Source: an uncultured Pseudomonadota bacterium (GTDB taxonomy: Bacteria; Pseudomonadota; Gammaproteobacteria; Steroidobacterales; Steroidobacteraceae). Taken from it: 36,079 nt of DNA. The position numbers and the translations under genes were made by a program. The DNA lies in assembly GCA_903839465.1 (NCBI GenBank), contig CAIMCI010000160.1:1-36079 (forward strand), in the 5' to 3' direction. This document shows positions 24,197-32,250 of this stretch, piece by piece. Below the pieces are notes generated by a model that had not been told where the DNA came from, searched no databases, and saw only the letters and a program-made list of their open reading frames with translations. Position 1 is the first letter of the stretch, and each line of letters starts with the position of its first letter.

Positions 24197-24622
24197 ATGC
24201 CCATCGGCCTCATCATCGCCTCCCAGGTCGGCTACCAGCTCGCGCAGCGGGCAATGCCCGCCGGCGCCAATCCCTTCGCGGCCATCGCCGTCGCTTACGT
24301 GCTCGGGATCGCTGCCTGCGTGGCCCTGGCGCCGTTGGTCGGCCGGCCGATCGGAATCGCCGACTCCGGACTGGTCAGGCACTGGCCCATCTGGGCGTTG
24401 GCCGCATCGGTCGTCGGCATCGAGCTTGGGTATCTGCTGGCCTACTGCGCCGGCTGGACGCTCGCGACGACCACCGGTGTCGGCTATTCGGCAACGATCG
24501 TTCTGGTCGCCCTCATCGGCGCAGCGTATTTCTCGGAGGCCATATCAGCCCGTCGCGCCGCCGGGCTTGTCCTGGCGGTCGGTGCGGTTTGGCTGTTGAT
24601 CGCCCCGCCGCGTTCGACCTGA
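24197..24622 (+). CDS. half-size EamA/DMT superfamily transporter
   Basis: A 141-residue membrane protein with four to five hydrophobic segments (about 2-20, 26-48, 64-86, 90-110 and 118-137). The last part, GAAYFSEAISARRAAGLVLAVGAVWLLI, matches the end of an EamA repeat (E, then G..L...G). EamA carriers usually have two such repeats in one chain, so this would work as a dimer, like the related small multidrug/guanidinium exporters of the same superfamily. It is divergent from the Xre-cupin operon across a 91-base promoter region, which suggests shared control and a role in exporting the toxic compound or its product (inference). The ATG lacks a Shine-Dalgarno sequence. Confidence 0.78.
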   Translation: MPIGLIIASQVGYQLAQRAMPAGANPFAAIAVAYVLGIAACVALAPLVGRPIGIADSGLVRHWPIWALAASVVGIELGYLLAYCAGWTLATTTGVGYSATIVLVALIGAAYFSEAISARRAAGLVLAVGAVWLLIAPPRST

Positions 24623-24773
24623 GTGATTCCCGGTCATTGCCCGTGCCCGCTGATCGCGGCACCGCGCTCGGCGCCCGCCCTGGCAGATGGAGCGGTCGGC
24701 ATAGCCACTGCCATGGTCGGCGTGCCGATCAGCGGCCTTCGGATATCAGCGGTGCAACCGCTTCCCCGGATCG

Positions 24774-27128
24774 TCAGGCGGCCGCCGGCAGTACCAGCGT
24801 AAACGTCGAGCCGACCCCGACCTTGCTGTGCACGGCCACCCGCCCGCCGTGCTTGGCGGCGACGGCAGAGACGAACGCGAGACCGAGCCCGGCACCGCCG
24901 GGGTCAGCCTCGCCGTCGTGCAGGCCGCGCGCGTAGCGGCGAAACAGGGCCTCCTGACCGGACGCCGGGATGCCGGGTCCCTGGTCGGTCACGGTAAGCC
25001 ACAGCTCGGGCCCGCGCGGGTCCAGGGCCACGGCCACGACGGTGTTGTCGGCCGCGAACTTGACCGCGTTGCCGAGCAGGTTGCCAATGGCCCGAGCGAG
25101 CAGCGAGCGGTCACCGACGACCTCGACCGGCAGCCGAGGCGTAGCCCAGTCGATGACGATGCGGCGCGCCGCGGCAGCGGCCCAGACCTCGTCGACGGCG
25201 TCCTGCACGGCGTCATGGATGGCAAACGTCCGAAAGACAAGCGGGTCGGCCGCCTCGGCACGGGCAAGCGCAAGAAAACCGTCGACCAGCGACAGGGTCC
25301 GCTGCGCGAGGATGTCGAGGCGCTCGGCCAGTACGGCGGGCGGCAGGGCGCGCGCGGGATCGCGCTGCAGCCGGGCGAGGCCCGCGAGCGAGGCCGCCGG
25401 CCCTTTCATGTCGTGCGACAGAAAGCCCATCACCTCGTCGCGTTCGCGCTGCAACTGGCGCAGCTCCGTGATGTCGGCGAGATCGAGGATCGTGCCGAGG
25501 CGCACGCCGCCCCGCCCGTCGAACGGCACGACGCGCACCAGGAAGTCGCGCTCAAGGCGCGTCGAGCGGTATTCGAGCGTGCACGGTGCCCGCGCCGCAA
25601 GCGCCGCGAAGTCCAGCGGCCGGCCGGTGAGCTCGGTCAGGAGCGCGGCGTCCACCGCCCGCCCCTCCAGCGGTCGGTCGCCGAACACGCCGAGCACGCT
25701 CGCCGCCTCCGGATTGGCGAGCACGATGCGCCCTGCGAGGTCGACCACGACGGTGGCATCCGGCAGGCTGCGCACCGTGTCGGCGAACAGCCGGCGCACG
25801 TCGCGCAGGTGCTCGGCGGCCTCGCGCACGACGTCGATCTGGCGCTGGAACGGATCGAGGCGCGTGTCCCGCGCGCGTGGATCCGGCGCCGGTCGCGGCA
25901 GCGGTTCGTCCTTGAACGTGGCGAACTCGGCCTCGAGAAACGCCTGCGCCGCCTCGAGGCGGCGCCAGCTCCACAGCGGGTAGAGCAGGACGAGCGCACA
26001 GAGGGCAGCCGTCGGCGGCCACCAGTAACCGACCTCGCGCAGGAGGACGAGCGCGGCCCCGGCGGTCAGCACCACGAGCGCACCGATCAGCAGCAGCGAT
26101 TGGCGCGGCCGCAGCAGCAGGAAGCCGGCGAAGGCGGCGAGCACGGGTATGAGGTCGAGCACGAACTCGGCGGCCGGCGATGCACGGCGGATCGCCCGGC
26201 CGTGCCTCAGCGCCGAGGCAACGTTGGCCGTGATCTCGACGCCCGGCATCGCCACGCCGTAGGCCGAGCGCGGCGTCGGGTAGGCGTCGGGCAGGCCAAG
26301 CCCGGTCAGACCGACGAGCACGACCTTGTCGCGGAAGGTGCTCGCGGGTGCCCAGCCGTTCAGTGCGTCGATGAAACTGACGTGCGGCATGGAACCGGCC
26401 GGGCCGGCGAAGGGGATGCGAAAGCGGTAGTCGCGCACCCAGGCGCCGCTGCGCTGCTCGGGGTACGGGTTGCGCTCGCCCGACAGCCGCGTGCCCGGGT
26501 CGTCGCCGGCCGCCGCGAGCAGCGCGACCGCCAGGTGATCGCGACTGGCCCGTCCGGGACCGGCCTTCAGGTAGACGCTGCGCACGATCCCGTCGCCGTC
26601 GATCTCGAGTTCGGCGTGGCCGAGGCCGGCGGCCGCGGCGGCGAGGCGCGGGATCGGCAGGCTTTCGCTGAGCGCACCCTCGTCACCGGGCTCCGGCGCC
26701 ACGGGCAGGACCACGGGCAGTCCGGCCGTCATGGCCGCGGCCAGGCGCTCATCGTCGTCGCCGTCCCGCTCCGGCTCGGTGAACAGGAAGTCGAGCGCAA
26801 CCGCGCGCGCGCCCGAGGCGCGCAGCCGGTCGAGGAGCGCCGCGTGCACCGACCGGCGCCAGGGCCAGCGACCGATCGCCTTCAGCGACGGCTCGTCGAT
26901 GCCGACGATCACGACATCGCCGCTGACCGGACCGGAAGCGAGCGCGGCATCGTAGGCGCCAAGGTTCGCCCGCCAGAGCCAGTCGCCGCGCACGGCACCC
27001 GCGAGGAGCAGCACGCTCACGGCCAGCAGCCACAGCCACTGGCGGAGCACGGGCGAGCGTCGTCTCGCTGGCGACTCCGTCAGAAGAATGACAGCACCGC
27101 GGCCAGCGACACGACGAAGCCGATCCAC
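24774..27128 (-). CDS. CHASE2-PAS sensor histidine kinase
   Basis: A 784-residue membrane sensor kinase. One N-terminal membrane segment (about 30-45) precedes a periplasmic CHASE2 domain (about 50-320, VVIVGIDEPSLKAIGRWPW and KVVLVGLTGLG). Three further membrane helices follow (about 325-400), then a PAS region (LPDATVVVDLAGRIVLANPEA), the phospho-acceptor box MGFLSHDMKGP (His572), the N-box NLLGNAVKFA, G1 DQGPGIP and G2 GGAGLGLAF. It is catalytically complete. ATG 27128 overlaps the end of the FecR gene by 49 bases. A GTG about 26 codons in is an alternative. Its partner is presumably the OmpR-type regulator at the head of the same three-gene operon. Confidence 0.93.
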   Translation of the reverse strand: MDRLRRVAGRGAVILLTESPARRRSPVLRQWLWLLAVSVLLLAGAVRGDWLWRANLGAYDAALASGPVSGDVVIVGIDEPSLKAIGRWPWRRSVHAALLDRLRASGARAVALDFLFTEPERDGDDDERLAAAMTAGLPVVLPVAPEPGDEGALSESLPIPRLAAAAAGLGHAELEIDGDGIVRSVYLKAGPGRASRDHLAVALLAAAGDDPGTRLSGERNPYPEQRSGAWVRDYRFRIPFAGPAGSMPHVSFIDALNGWAPASTFRDKVVLVGLTGLGLPDAYPTPRSAYGVAMPGVEITANVASALRHGRAIRRASPAAEFVLDLIPVLAAFAGFLLLRPRQSLLLIGALVVLTAGAALVLLREVGYWWPPTAALCALVLLYPLWSWRRLEAAQAFLEAEFATFKDEPLPRPAPDPRARDTRLDPFQRQIDVVREAAEHLRDVRRLFADTVRSLPDATVVVDLAGRIVLANPEAASVLGVFGDRPLEGRAVDAALLTELTGRPLDFAALAARAPCTLEYRSTRLERDFLVRVVPFDGRGGVRLGTILDLADITELRQLQRERDEVMGFLSHDMKGPAASLAGLARLQRDPARALPPAVLAERLDILAQRTLSLVDGFLALARAEAADPLVFRTFAIHDAVQDAVDEVWAAAAARRIVIDWATPRLPVEVVGDRSLLARAIGNLLGNAVKFAADNTVVAVALDPRGPELWLTVTDQGPGIPASGQEALFRRYARGLHDGEADPGGAGLGLAFVSAVAAKHGGRVAVHSKVGVGSTFTLVLPAAA

Positions 27129-28705
27129 GGCGAGCGCGGCGCCTGCAACGGCACTACCGGCCCCGGCGGCGTCTCGTAGCCGTCGCTGTCGATGCCGCGC
27201 ACCCGCGCGTAGTAGCGCCCGCCAAACAGCGAGCCTGTGTTCCAGACGGGCTCGGCCACCGTCGCGGCGCGGACCGGCCGCGTGAAGTCCCGGTCGCGCG
27301 CAAGCTCCACCCGGTAACGGGCGGCGCCGGTTGGCTGCCAGGCGATGGTCGACGTCTCGCGCCGCACGGCCCGGACCTCGGCCACCGGCGGCGGACGACG
27401 GACGGTGAAGCGGCGCGTGGCGCCCGGCGCGCCGAGATCACCGGCCGAATTCTCCGCAGCCACCCGCCAGGAATAGGTGCCGGCCTCCAGGTCACCGACA
27501 TCGAGTTCGGGCCGCTCGACCCGCCGGCGCAGCAGCGGCTCCTCGAACGCCTCGTCACGGGCGACGACCACCTCGTAGGCCACCGCGTCCGCGACGGCCG
27601 CAAAACGCAGGCCGGCGCTGCGACCGGCGACATTGGCATCCGCCGGCGGCTCGAGCGGCGCGGGCGCCGCCGGGGCGCGGCGCACGGTGAACTCGCGGAT
27701 CGCGTCCGGGCCCTCGAGGTCCCTGGCCGTGATCGAGCGCGCCTTCAGCCAGTAGCGCCCGTCGGCGAGCGCCGTGAGGGTGCCGCCGGGTCCGCTGACG
27801 ACGTCATCGCGCAGAACCGTATAGAACGCCTCGTCGTCGGCGAGCTGCAGGCGGTAGCGTGCGGCTCCAGGCACCGCCGCGAAGGCGACGGCCACGTCGC
27901 CGCTCGCGCTGCGGGCCGGCAGCGCCCCGAGATCGGGGGCCGGCGGCAGCGGTACCGGCGCGGCGGGCGGCGCGTCCCTATCGACCCGCGTGCCGAAGCC
28001 CGCGGGCACCGCCACCGTCGCGCCGGCGCCGTCGACCCCGACGGTGCCCTCGAGGGTCTCGGTCCGCGCATCGGCGTCGGCCGCATCGAACGCGGCACGA
28101 AAACGCGTGCCGCGCACGGCACTGACCGCCACGGGCGTGCGGATCTCGAAGCGTCCCACGTCATGCTGGGGCTGGACCTTCGTCTCGGCGCGGCCGGCCG
28201 TCAGGCGAAAGCCGACGTCGTGGGCATTGAGGCCGTCGATGCGCTGCATCCGCTCGACGGCGAGGCGGCTGTCGCGCTGCACGGTCACGATCGAGCCGTC
28301 CGGCATCGCGATCGTCGCCGAGCCGTTGCTGCCTGTCTCGACGACACCGCCCGCACCGAGCCGCCCGCCCTTGACCAGCGGCGCGCCGTTCAGCCGCGCC
28401 TCGCCGCCCACGCTCAGCACCTCGGCCTGCTCGGGCGACAGGCGCAGCCAGCGATAGGGAATGTTCAGCAGCGAGCCGGTCGGGATCTGCCGCGGCTTCG
28501 CGACGTGGTTCAGCGTCTGCAGGTCGACCCAGCGGCGCGGCTCGATGAGGACCTTCGCGGACAGGCCGATCAGCGTGTCGCCGGCCCGCGTGTGGTACGG
28601 GTAGAGTTCGCCGTCGGCGGGCTCGGCGCCGTGCGCGACGCCAAGGACCACGAACACGCCGGCAATCATCGGCGCCGCGCGGCACGGCCCGCCGCGGACG
28701 GTCAC
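27080..28705 (-). CDS. LysM-FecR domain periplasmic protein
   Basis: A 541-residue exported protein. The signal peptide (to about residue 27, ending AHGAEP) is followed by a LysM-like module (YPYHTRAGDTLIGLSAKVL, then IPTGSLLNIPYRWL) for peptidoglycan contact. A FecR domain follows (about 95-215, GSATIAMPDGSIVTVQRDS and IRTPVAVSAVRGTRFRA), then three fibronectin-III-like repeats marked by YRLQLADDEAFYTVL, YEVVVARDEAFEEPLL and YRVELARDRDFTRPVR. The C-terminal hydrophobic stretch WIGFVVSLAAVLSFF may anchor it. GTG 28705 overlaps the response-regulator stop in GTGA. Internal ATG 28669 would give a signal peptide with no positive start. It probably senses envelope state for the CHASE2 kinase. Confidence 0.9.
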   Translation of the reverse strand: MTVRGGPCRAAPMIAGVFVVLGVAHGAEPADGELYPYHTRAGDTLIGLSAKVLIEPRRWVDLQTLNHVAKPRQIPTGSLLNIPYRWLRLSPEQAEVLSVGGEARLNGAPLVKGGRLGAGGVVETGSNGSATIAMPDGSIVTVQRDSRLAVERMQRIDGLNAHDVGFRLTAGRAETKVQPQHDVGRFEIRTPVAVSAVRGTRFRAAFDAADADARTETLEGTVGVDGAGATVAVPAGFGTRVDRDAPPAAPVPLPPAPDLGALPARSASGDVAVAFAAVPGAARYRLQLADDEAFYTVLRDDVVSGPGGTLTALADGRYWLKARSITARDLEGPDAIREFTVRRAPAAPAPLEPPADANVAGRSAGLRFAAVADAVAYEVVVARDEAFEEPLLRRRVERPELDVGDLEAGTYSWRVAAENSAGDLGAPGATRRFTVRRPPPVAEVRAVRRETSTIAWQPTGAARYRVELARDRDFTRPVRAATVAEPVWNTGSLFGGRYYARVRGIDSDGYETPPGPVVPLQAPRSPWIGFVVSLAAVLSFF

Positions 28706-29400
28706 GTCACCTCACCGTTGACCGCCTCGAGACGGTAGCCGTAGCCGTAGACCGGCGTCAGCCGCAGGCCGCTGGCGGCGGACAGCCCGAGCGCCGCGCG
28801 CAGCCGGCTGATGTGGGTATCGACCGTGCGGGTCGTGGTGCTGTCACCGCGACCCCAGACGGCCTCGAGGATGTGGGCGCGCGACAGCACCTTGCCGAGG
28901 TTGCGGCACAGGAGTACGGCGACGTCGAACTCGCGGCGCGTCAGCGGGATCGGCACGCCGTCGCGCTCGATGCGCTGGCGCGTGACGTCCACCGTGAAGG
29001 GCCCGGCCGTGAAGCGCTCTTCCTCGGCCGGCGCGGCGACCGCCCGCCGGCCGAGGGCGCGCACCCGCGACAGGAGCTCGCGCTCGCGCGGCGGCTTGGT
29101 CATGTAATCGTCGGCCCCGGCCTCGAGCGCCGCCACGACGTCCGCCTCGGCATCGCGCTGGGTCAGAAACAGCACCGGCGTCCGGCCCCGGAGCCAGGGC
29201 CTGGCGGTCGCCAGCACCTCGAGCCCGGACAGGTCCGGCAGGCCCCAGTCGAGCACCAGCAGGTCGTAGCTTTGCACGGCGAGACTGGCGAGCAGCACGC
29301 GGCCGCGACTGAAGACGTGGACCTGATGGCCGTCGCTGCTCAGCAGTGACTCGAGTCCCGCCGCCTGCCCCACGTCGTCTTCCAGAATGGCGATACGCAT
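28702..29400 (-). CDS. OmpR/PhoB-family response regulator
   Basis: A 232-residue response regulator. The receiver domain has acidic residues EDD (7-9), phospho-acceptor Asp51 in LVLDWGLPDLSG and Lys about 101 in MTKPPR. A winged-helix DNA-binding domain follows (about 132-228, PIPLTRREFDVAVLLCRN, RTVDTHISRLRAAL and the wing YGYGYRLE). It is the first gene of the operon with the FecR protein and CHASE2 kinase. A TATACT at 29414-29409 ends eight bases before the ATG, so the transcript is nearly leaderless. The frame stays open upstream of ATG 29400 but has no protein-like content there. Confidence 0.95.
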   Translation of the reverse strand: MRIAILEDDVGQAAGLESLLSSDGHQVHVFSRGRVLLASLAVQSYDLLVLDWGLPDLSGLEVLATARPWLRGRTPVLFLTQRDAEADVVAALEAGADDYMTKPPRERELLSRVRALGRRAVAAPAEEERFTAGPFTVDVTRQRIERDGVPIPLTRREFDVAVLLCRNLGKVLSRAHILEAVWGRGDSTTTRTVDTHISRLRAALGLSAASGLRLTPVYGYGYRLEAVNGEVT

Positions 29401-29408
29401 ACTGGACA

Positions 29409-29414
29409 AGTATA
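29409..29414 (-). promoter_or_regulatory. -10 hexamer of the two-component operon
   Basis: Minus-strand TATACT eight bases upstream of the response-regulator ATG at 29400. No good -35 is visible; the spacer region is GC-rich with an imperfect palindrome of CCGGC repeats. Confidence 0.4.
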
Positions 29415-29479
29415 TCGGGCGCGCCGGCCGGCGTTCCGGCCGCCGGCAGGCGTCACAATAATTAACAGTTGCGGCGGCG

Positions 29480-30712
29480 TTGTTCACAGTGCCGAACGAC
29501 CGACCGGCTACCGTGCTGGCACGCACCCTGCGCAACCACCTGCTCGCCGGCCATGAACGAACCGATGCAACTCGGCCAGGACGTCCGGGTTCCCGTCGCG
29601 GATCCGGCCGCCGCCCGCACCGTGGCGCCGCCCGGGCGCTTTCGGACCTTGCCACCACGGCGGCCACGGTCGCCGCCGCGGAGCTCGTGCGCCTGTGCCT
29701 CGCCGAGCCGGCGGGCGTCTGGTGGGCGGGGGTCGCCGCGCATCTGCCGCGGGCGGACGACGCCGCGCTCGGCGCGCTGCTCGATCGCGGCGACCTCGCG
29801 CCGGTCACGGAGCTCGGCGACGATGCGCGCGTCGCCGGTCTTGGCGGCCGCTACGGCACGCTTGCGCAGCTGCCGGTCGTCGTCGGCGGCACGGTGCTCG
29901 GCGCACTGAGCGCCTTCTATCCCCTGGGCGTCCGGGTCGGCGCGGACCGCCTCCAGGCGCTCGCCGCGATTGCACGCCTGGCGGGTGGCACGGCGGAACG
30001 TCTCGCCGCCGAGCACGAGGTGAGCCGGCGGCACGCCGAGCACCGGCGTCTGGCCGCGGCGGCTGCCGCCGGCGAAGCCGAACGCGGCCGGCGGCTCGCC
30101 CGTGAACTGCATGAAGGCCTCGCCAACCAGCTCACCGGCACGGCGCTTCTGGTCCAGTCACTGTCCCGGCGGGTCGCGGCGCTGGGTCCCGACCTCCAGC
30201 AGGACGTCCTGCACGTCAACCGGCAGCTGCACGCGGCGCTTGCCGCGACGCGGGAACTCGCGACCGGCAGCCTGCCCTACGTGCTCGCCGCGCACGGGCT
30301 GGTCGATGGCCTGAAGATCGCGCTGCGCCGCCTCGAGCATCGGCCCGGCAGCCGCATTGCGCTGATCGCCAGTCCGCACGCCGGCCAGGGCCTGTCGCCG
30401 GCACGGGCGCTGTGCCTGCTCGAAATCGCACTACACCTGATCGATATTGCAAGGCCTGCACAGGGCGCCGGCCGCCTCACCGTCCGCCTGCGCGATGAGG
30501 GCGGTTGCCGGACCCGGCTGTCGGTCAGCGGCGAGCGGCCGTGGTTCGGTGCCGGCGCGTCCACCGACACGATGCCGCTGTGGCGGGAGGTCCGCTACCA
30601 CGCCCGGCGTGCCGCCGCCGATGTACGACCCTTCGGCGACACACATCCGCAGTGCCGCTGCCGGGTCGACGTCGTGCTCGAAGAGCCCGTTCGCCGTGCG
30701 CCCCGGGCTTAG
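29480..30712 (+). CDS. degenerate NarX-like histidine kinase (GAF-like + HisKA_3, no ATPase motifs), N-terminus possibly frameshifted
   Basis: A 410-residue frame from TTG 29480. The first third after residue 55 resembles a GAF-type sensor ([20 protein letters not shown]). Then comes the dimerisation box of the NarL-partner kinases, [17 protein letters not shown], with a candidate phospho-His. The ATPase part is recognisable only in outline: the N-box is [14 protein letters not shown] without its Asn, and no DxGxG box exists, so it should not bind ATP. It may be a phosphotransfer or scaffold partner of the divergent two-component operon. From 29553 to about 29640 another frame ([13 protein letters not shown]...) has the GC-rich third positions of real coding, while this frame does not. 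A one-base deletion near 29620-29640 is therefore suspected. The 3' end overlaps tldD by four bases tail to tail. Confidence 0.62.
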   Translation: MFTVPNDRPATVLARTLRNHLLAGHERTDATRPGRPGSRRGSGRRPHRGAARALSDLATTAATVAAAELVRLCLAEPAGVWWAGVAAHLPRADDAALGALLDRGDLAPVTELGDDARVAGLGGRYGTLAQLPVVVGGTVLGALSAFYPLGVRVGADRLQALAAIARLAGGTAERLAAEHEVSRRHAEHRRLAAAAAAGEAERGRRLARELHEGLANQLTGTALLVQSLSRRVAALGPDLQQDVLHVNRQLHAALAATRELATGSLPYVLAAHGLVDGLKIALRRLEHRPGSRIALIASPHAGQGLSPARALCLLEIALHLIDIARPAQGAGRLTVRLRDEGGCRTRLSVSGERPWFGAGASTDTMPLWREVRYHARRAAADVRPFGDTHPQCRCRVDVVLEEPVRRAPRA

Positions 30713-32175
30713 CCCGTGCCGCCGACGGTCAGCGCGTCGACCTTCATGGTCGGCTGGCCCACGCCGACCGGCACGGTCTGGCCTTCCTTGCCGCAGATGC
30801 CGATCCCGGCATCGAGCTTGAGATCGTTGCCGAGCATGGAGACGCGGGTCAGTACCTCGGGCCCGGAACCAATCAGCGAGGCGCCTTTGACCGGTCGCGT
30901 CACCCGCCCGTCCTCGATCAGGTACGCCTCGGACGCCGAGAAGACGAACTTGCCGCTCGTCGTGTCGACCTGCCCACCGCCGAAGTTCACCGCGTAGAGC
31001 CCGCGCTTGACCGAGCGGATGATCTCCTCGGGATCGTGCGGACCCGGGCGCATGTAGGTATTGGTCATGCGCGGCATCGTCGCGTGCGAGAAGGATTCGC
31101 GCCGCCCGTTGCCGGTCGGCTGCGCGCCCATCAGCCTGGCGTTCAGCAGATCCTGCATGTAGCCGACGAGCCTGCCGTTCTCGATCAGCGTCGTGCACTG
31201 CGTGGGCGTGCCCTCGTCGTCTATGTTGAGCGAGCCGCGACGCCGCGCCAGCGTGCCGTCGTCGACCACGGTGCAGAGCGCCGAGGCGACCTGGTCGCCC
31301 ATCCGGCCACTGAACGCCGATACGCCCTTGCGGTTGAAGTCGCCCTCCAGCGGATGGCCGACCGCCTCGTGCAGCATCACGCCGGGCCAGCCCGCGCCGA
31401 GCACGACCGGCATGGTGCCGGCCGGTGCGGGTGTCGCCTCGAGATTCACCGAGGCGGCGTGGATGGCTTCGCGCGGAATCGCATCGGTCGCCGGATCCGC
31501 GACGAGTTCGCTGAGCGAGAAGCGGCCACCGCGCCCGGCATAGCCCTGCTCGCGACGGCCTCCCGACTCGAGGATCACGCTGACGTTCATGCGCACCAGC
31601 GGCCGGACGTCGGCCGCGTAGAGCCCGTCGGAATTGACGACGAGGACGATCTCGTGCGAGGCCGTGAGGCTCGCCATGACCTCGCGCACGCGCGGGTCCA
31701 GCGCCCGTGTCTGGCGGTCGAGCCGCTCGAGGAAGGCCACCTTGTCGGCGTCGGCGAGCGTGTCGATCGGGTCGGCCGGCAGGTACAGGCCCCGCGCGGG
31801 GCTGACCCGGAACGGCTGTGCGGTGCCGCTGCCGCCACTGGCGACGATGGCCCGGGCGGCACCGGCCGCCTGCAGCAGCGCCTCGAGCGACAGGTCGTCG
31901 GTATAGGCGAGGCCGGCGCGCTCGCCGGCAATGGCGCGCACGCCGACACCGCGGTCGATGCTGTGGCTCGCCTCCTTGACGATGCCGTCCTCGAGCGACC
32001 ACGACTCGTCGCGCGACCACTGGAAGTAGAGCTCCGCCAGATCCAGCCGGTGGGTGTTCATGGCCGCGAGCACGCGGCCGAGCGCGCCGGCATCGAGGCC
32101 GGTCGGGTCGAGCAGGGCACGGACGGCCAGCGCGTCGGCGTCCGCGGAGAGATCGGCGTCGGAGAGGGCAACCAT
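30709..32175 (-). CDS. tldD: metalloprotease TldD
   Basis: The 488-residue TldD, catalytic subunit of the TldD/TldE (PmbA) protease. The zinc motif HEAVGH lies in [19 protein letters not shown], with further family stretches [41 protein letters not shown] and the C-terminal [18 protein letters not shown] that supplies a metal ligand region. The length is normal. It follows the nitrilase gene on the minus strand after 75 bases, in the widespread order yhdP-nitrilase-tldD. Its partner pmbA is about 13.5 kb away in this window. Confidence 0.97.
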   Translation of the reverse strand: MVALSDADLSADADALAVRALLDPTGLDAGALGRVLAAMNTHRLDLAELYFQWSRDESWSLEDGIVKEASHSIDRGVGVRAIAGERAGLAYTDDLSLEALLQAAGAARAIVASGGSGTAQPFRVSPARGLYLPADPIDTLADADKVAFLERLDRQTRALDPRVREVMASLTASHEIVLVVNSDGLYAADVRPLVRMNVSVILESGGRREQGYAGRGGRFSLSELVADPATDAIPREAIHAASVNLEATPAPAGTMPVVLGAGWPGVMLHEAVGHPLEGDFNRKGVSAFSGRMGDQVASALCTVVDDGTLARRRGSLNIDDEGTPTQCTTLIENGRLVGYMQDLLNARLMGAQPTGNGRRESFSHATMPRMTNTYMRPGPHDPEEIIRSVKRGLYAVNFGGGQVDTTSGKFVFSASEAYLIEDGRVTRPVKGASLIGSGPEVLTRVSMLGNDLKLDAGIGICGKEGQTVPVGVGQPTMKVDALTVGGTG

Positions 32176-32250
32176 GGAGTGGGATTCAGCCTTGCAGTGA
32201 GGGGCCCTGACGGCAGGACCCGGTGGAGATGGGGGTGCGCGCCCGGCGCA

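Noticed and set aside
24623-24773. Possible small gene in the gap between the EamA gene and the CHASE2 kinase
   Set aside because: No frame with a plausible start and protein-like content; only an imperfect inverted repeat (around CTGATCG and CGATCAG) is visible, probably a 3'-end structure of convergent transcripts.
24828-27179. 783-codon plus-strand frame antisense to the CHASE2 kinase
   Set aside because: The opposite strand encodes a complete kinase with all motifs; the plus frame has no domains and a shadow-like composition.
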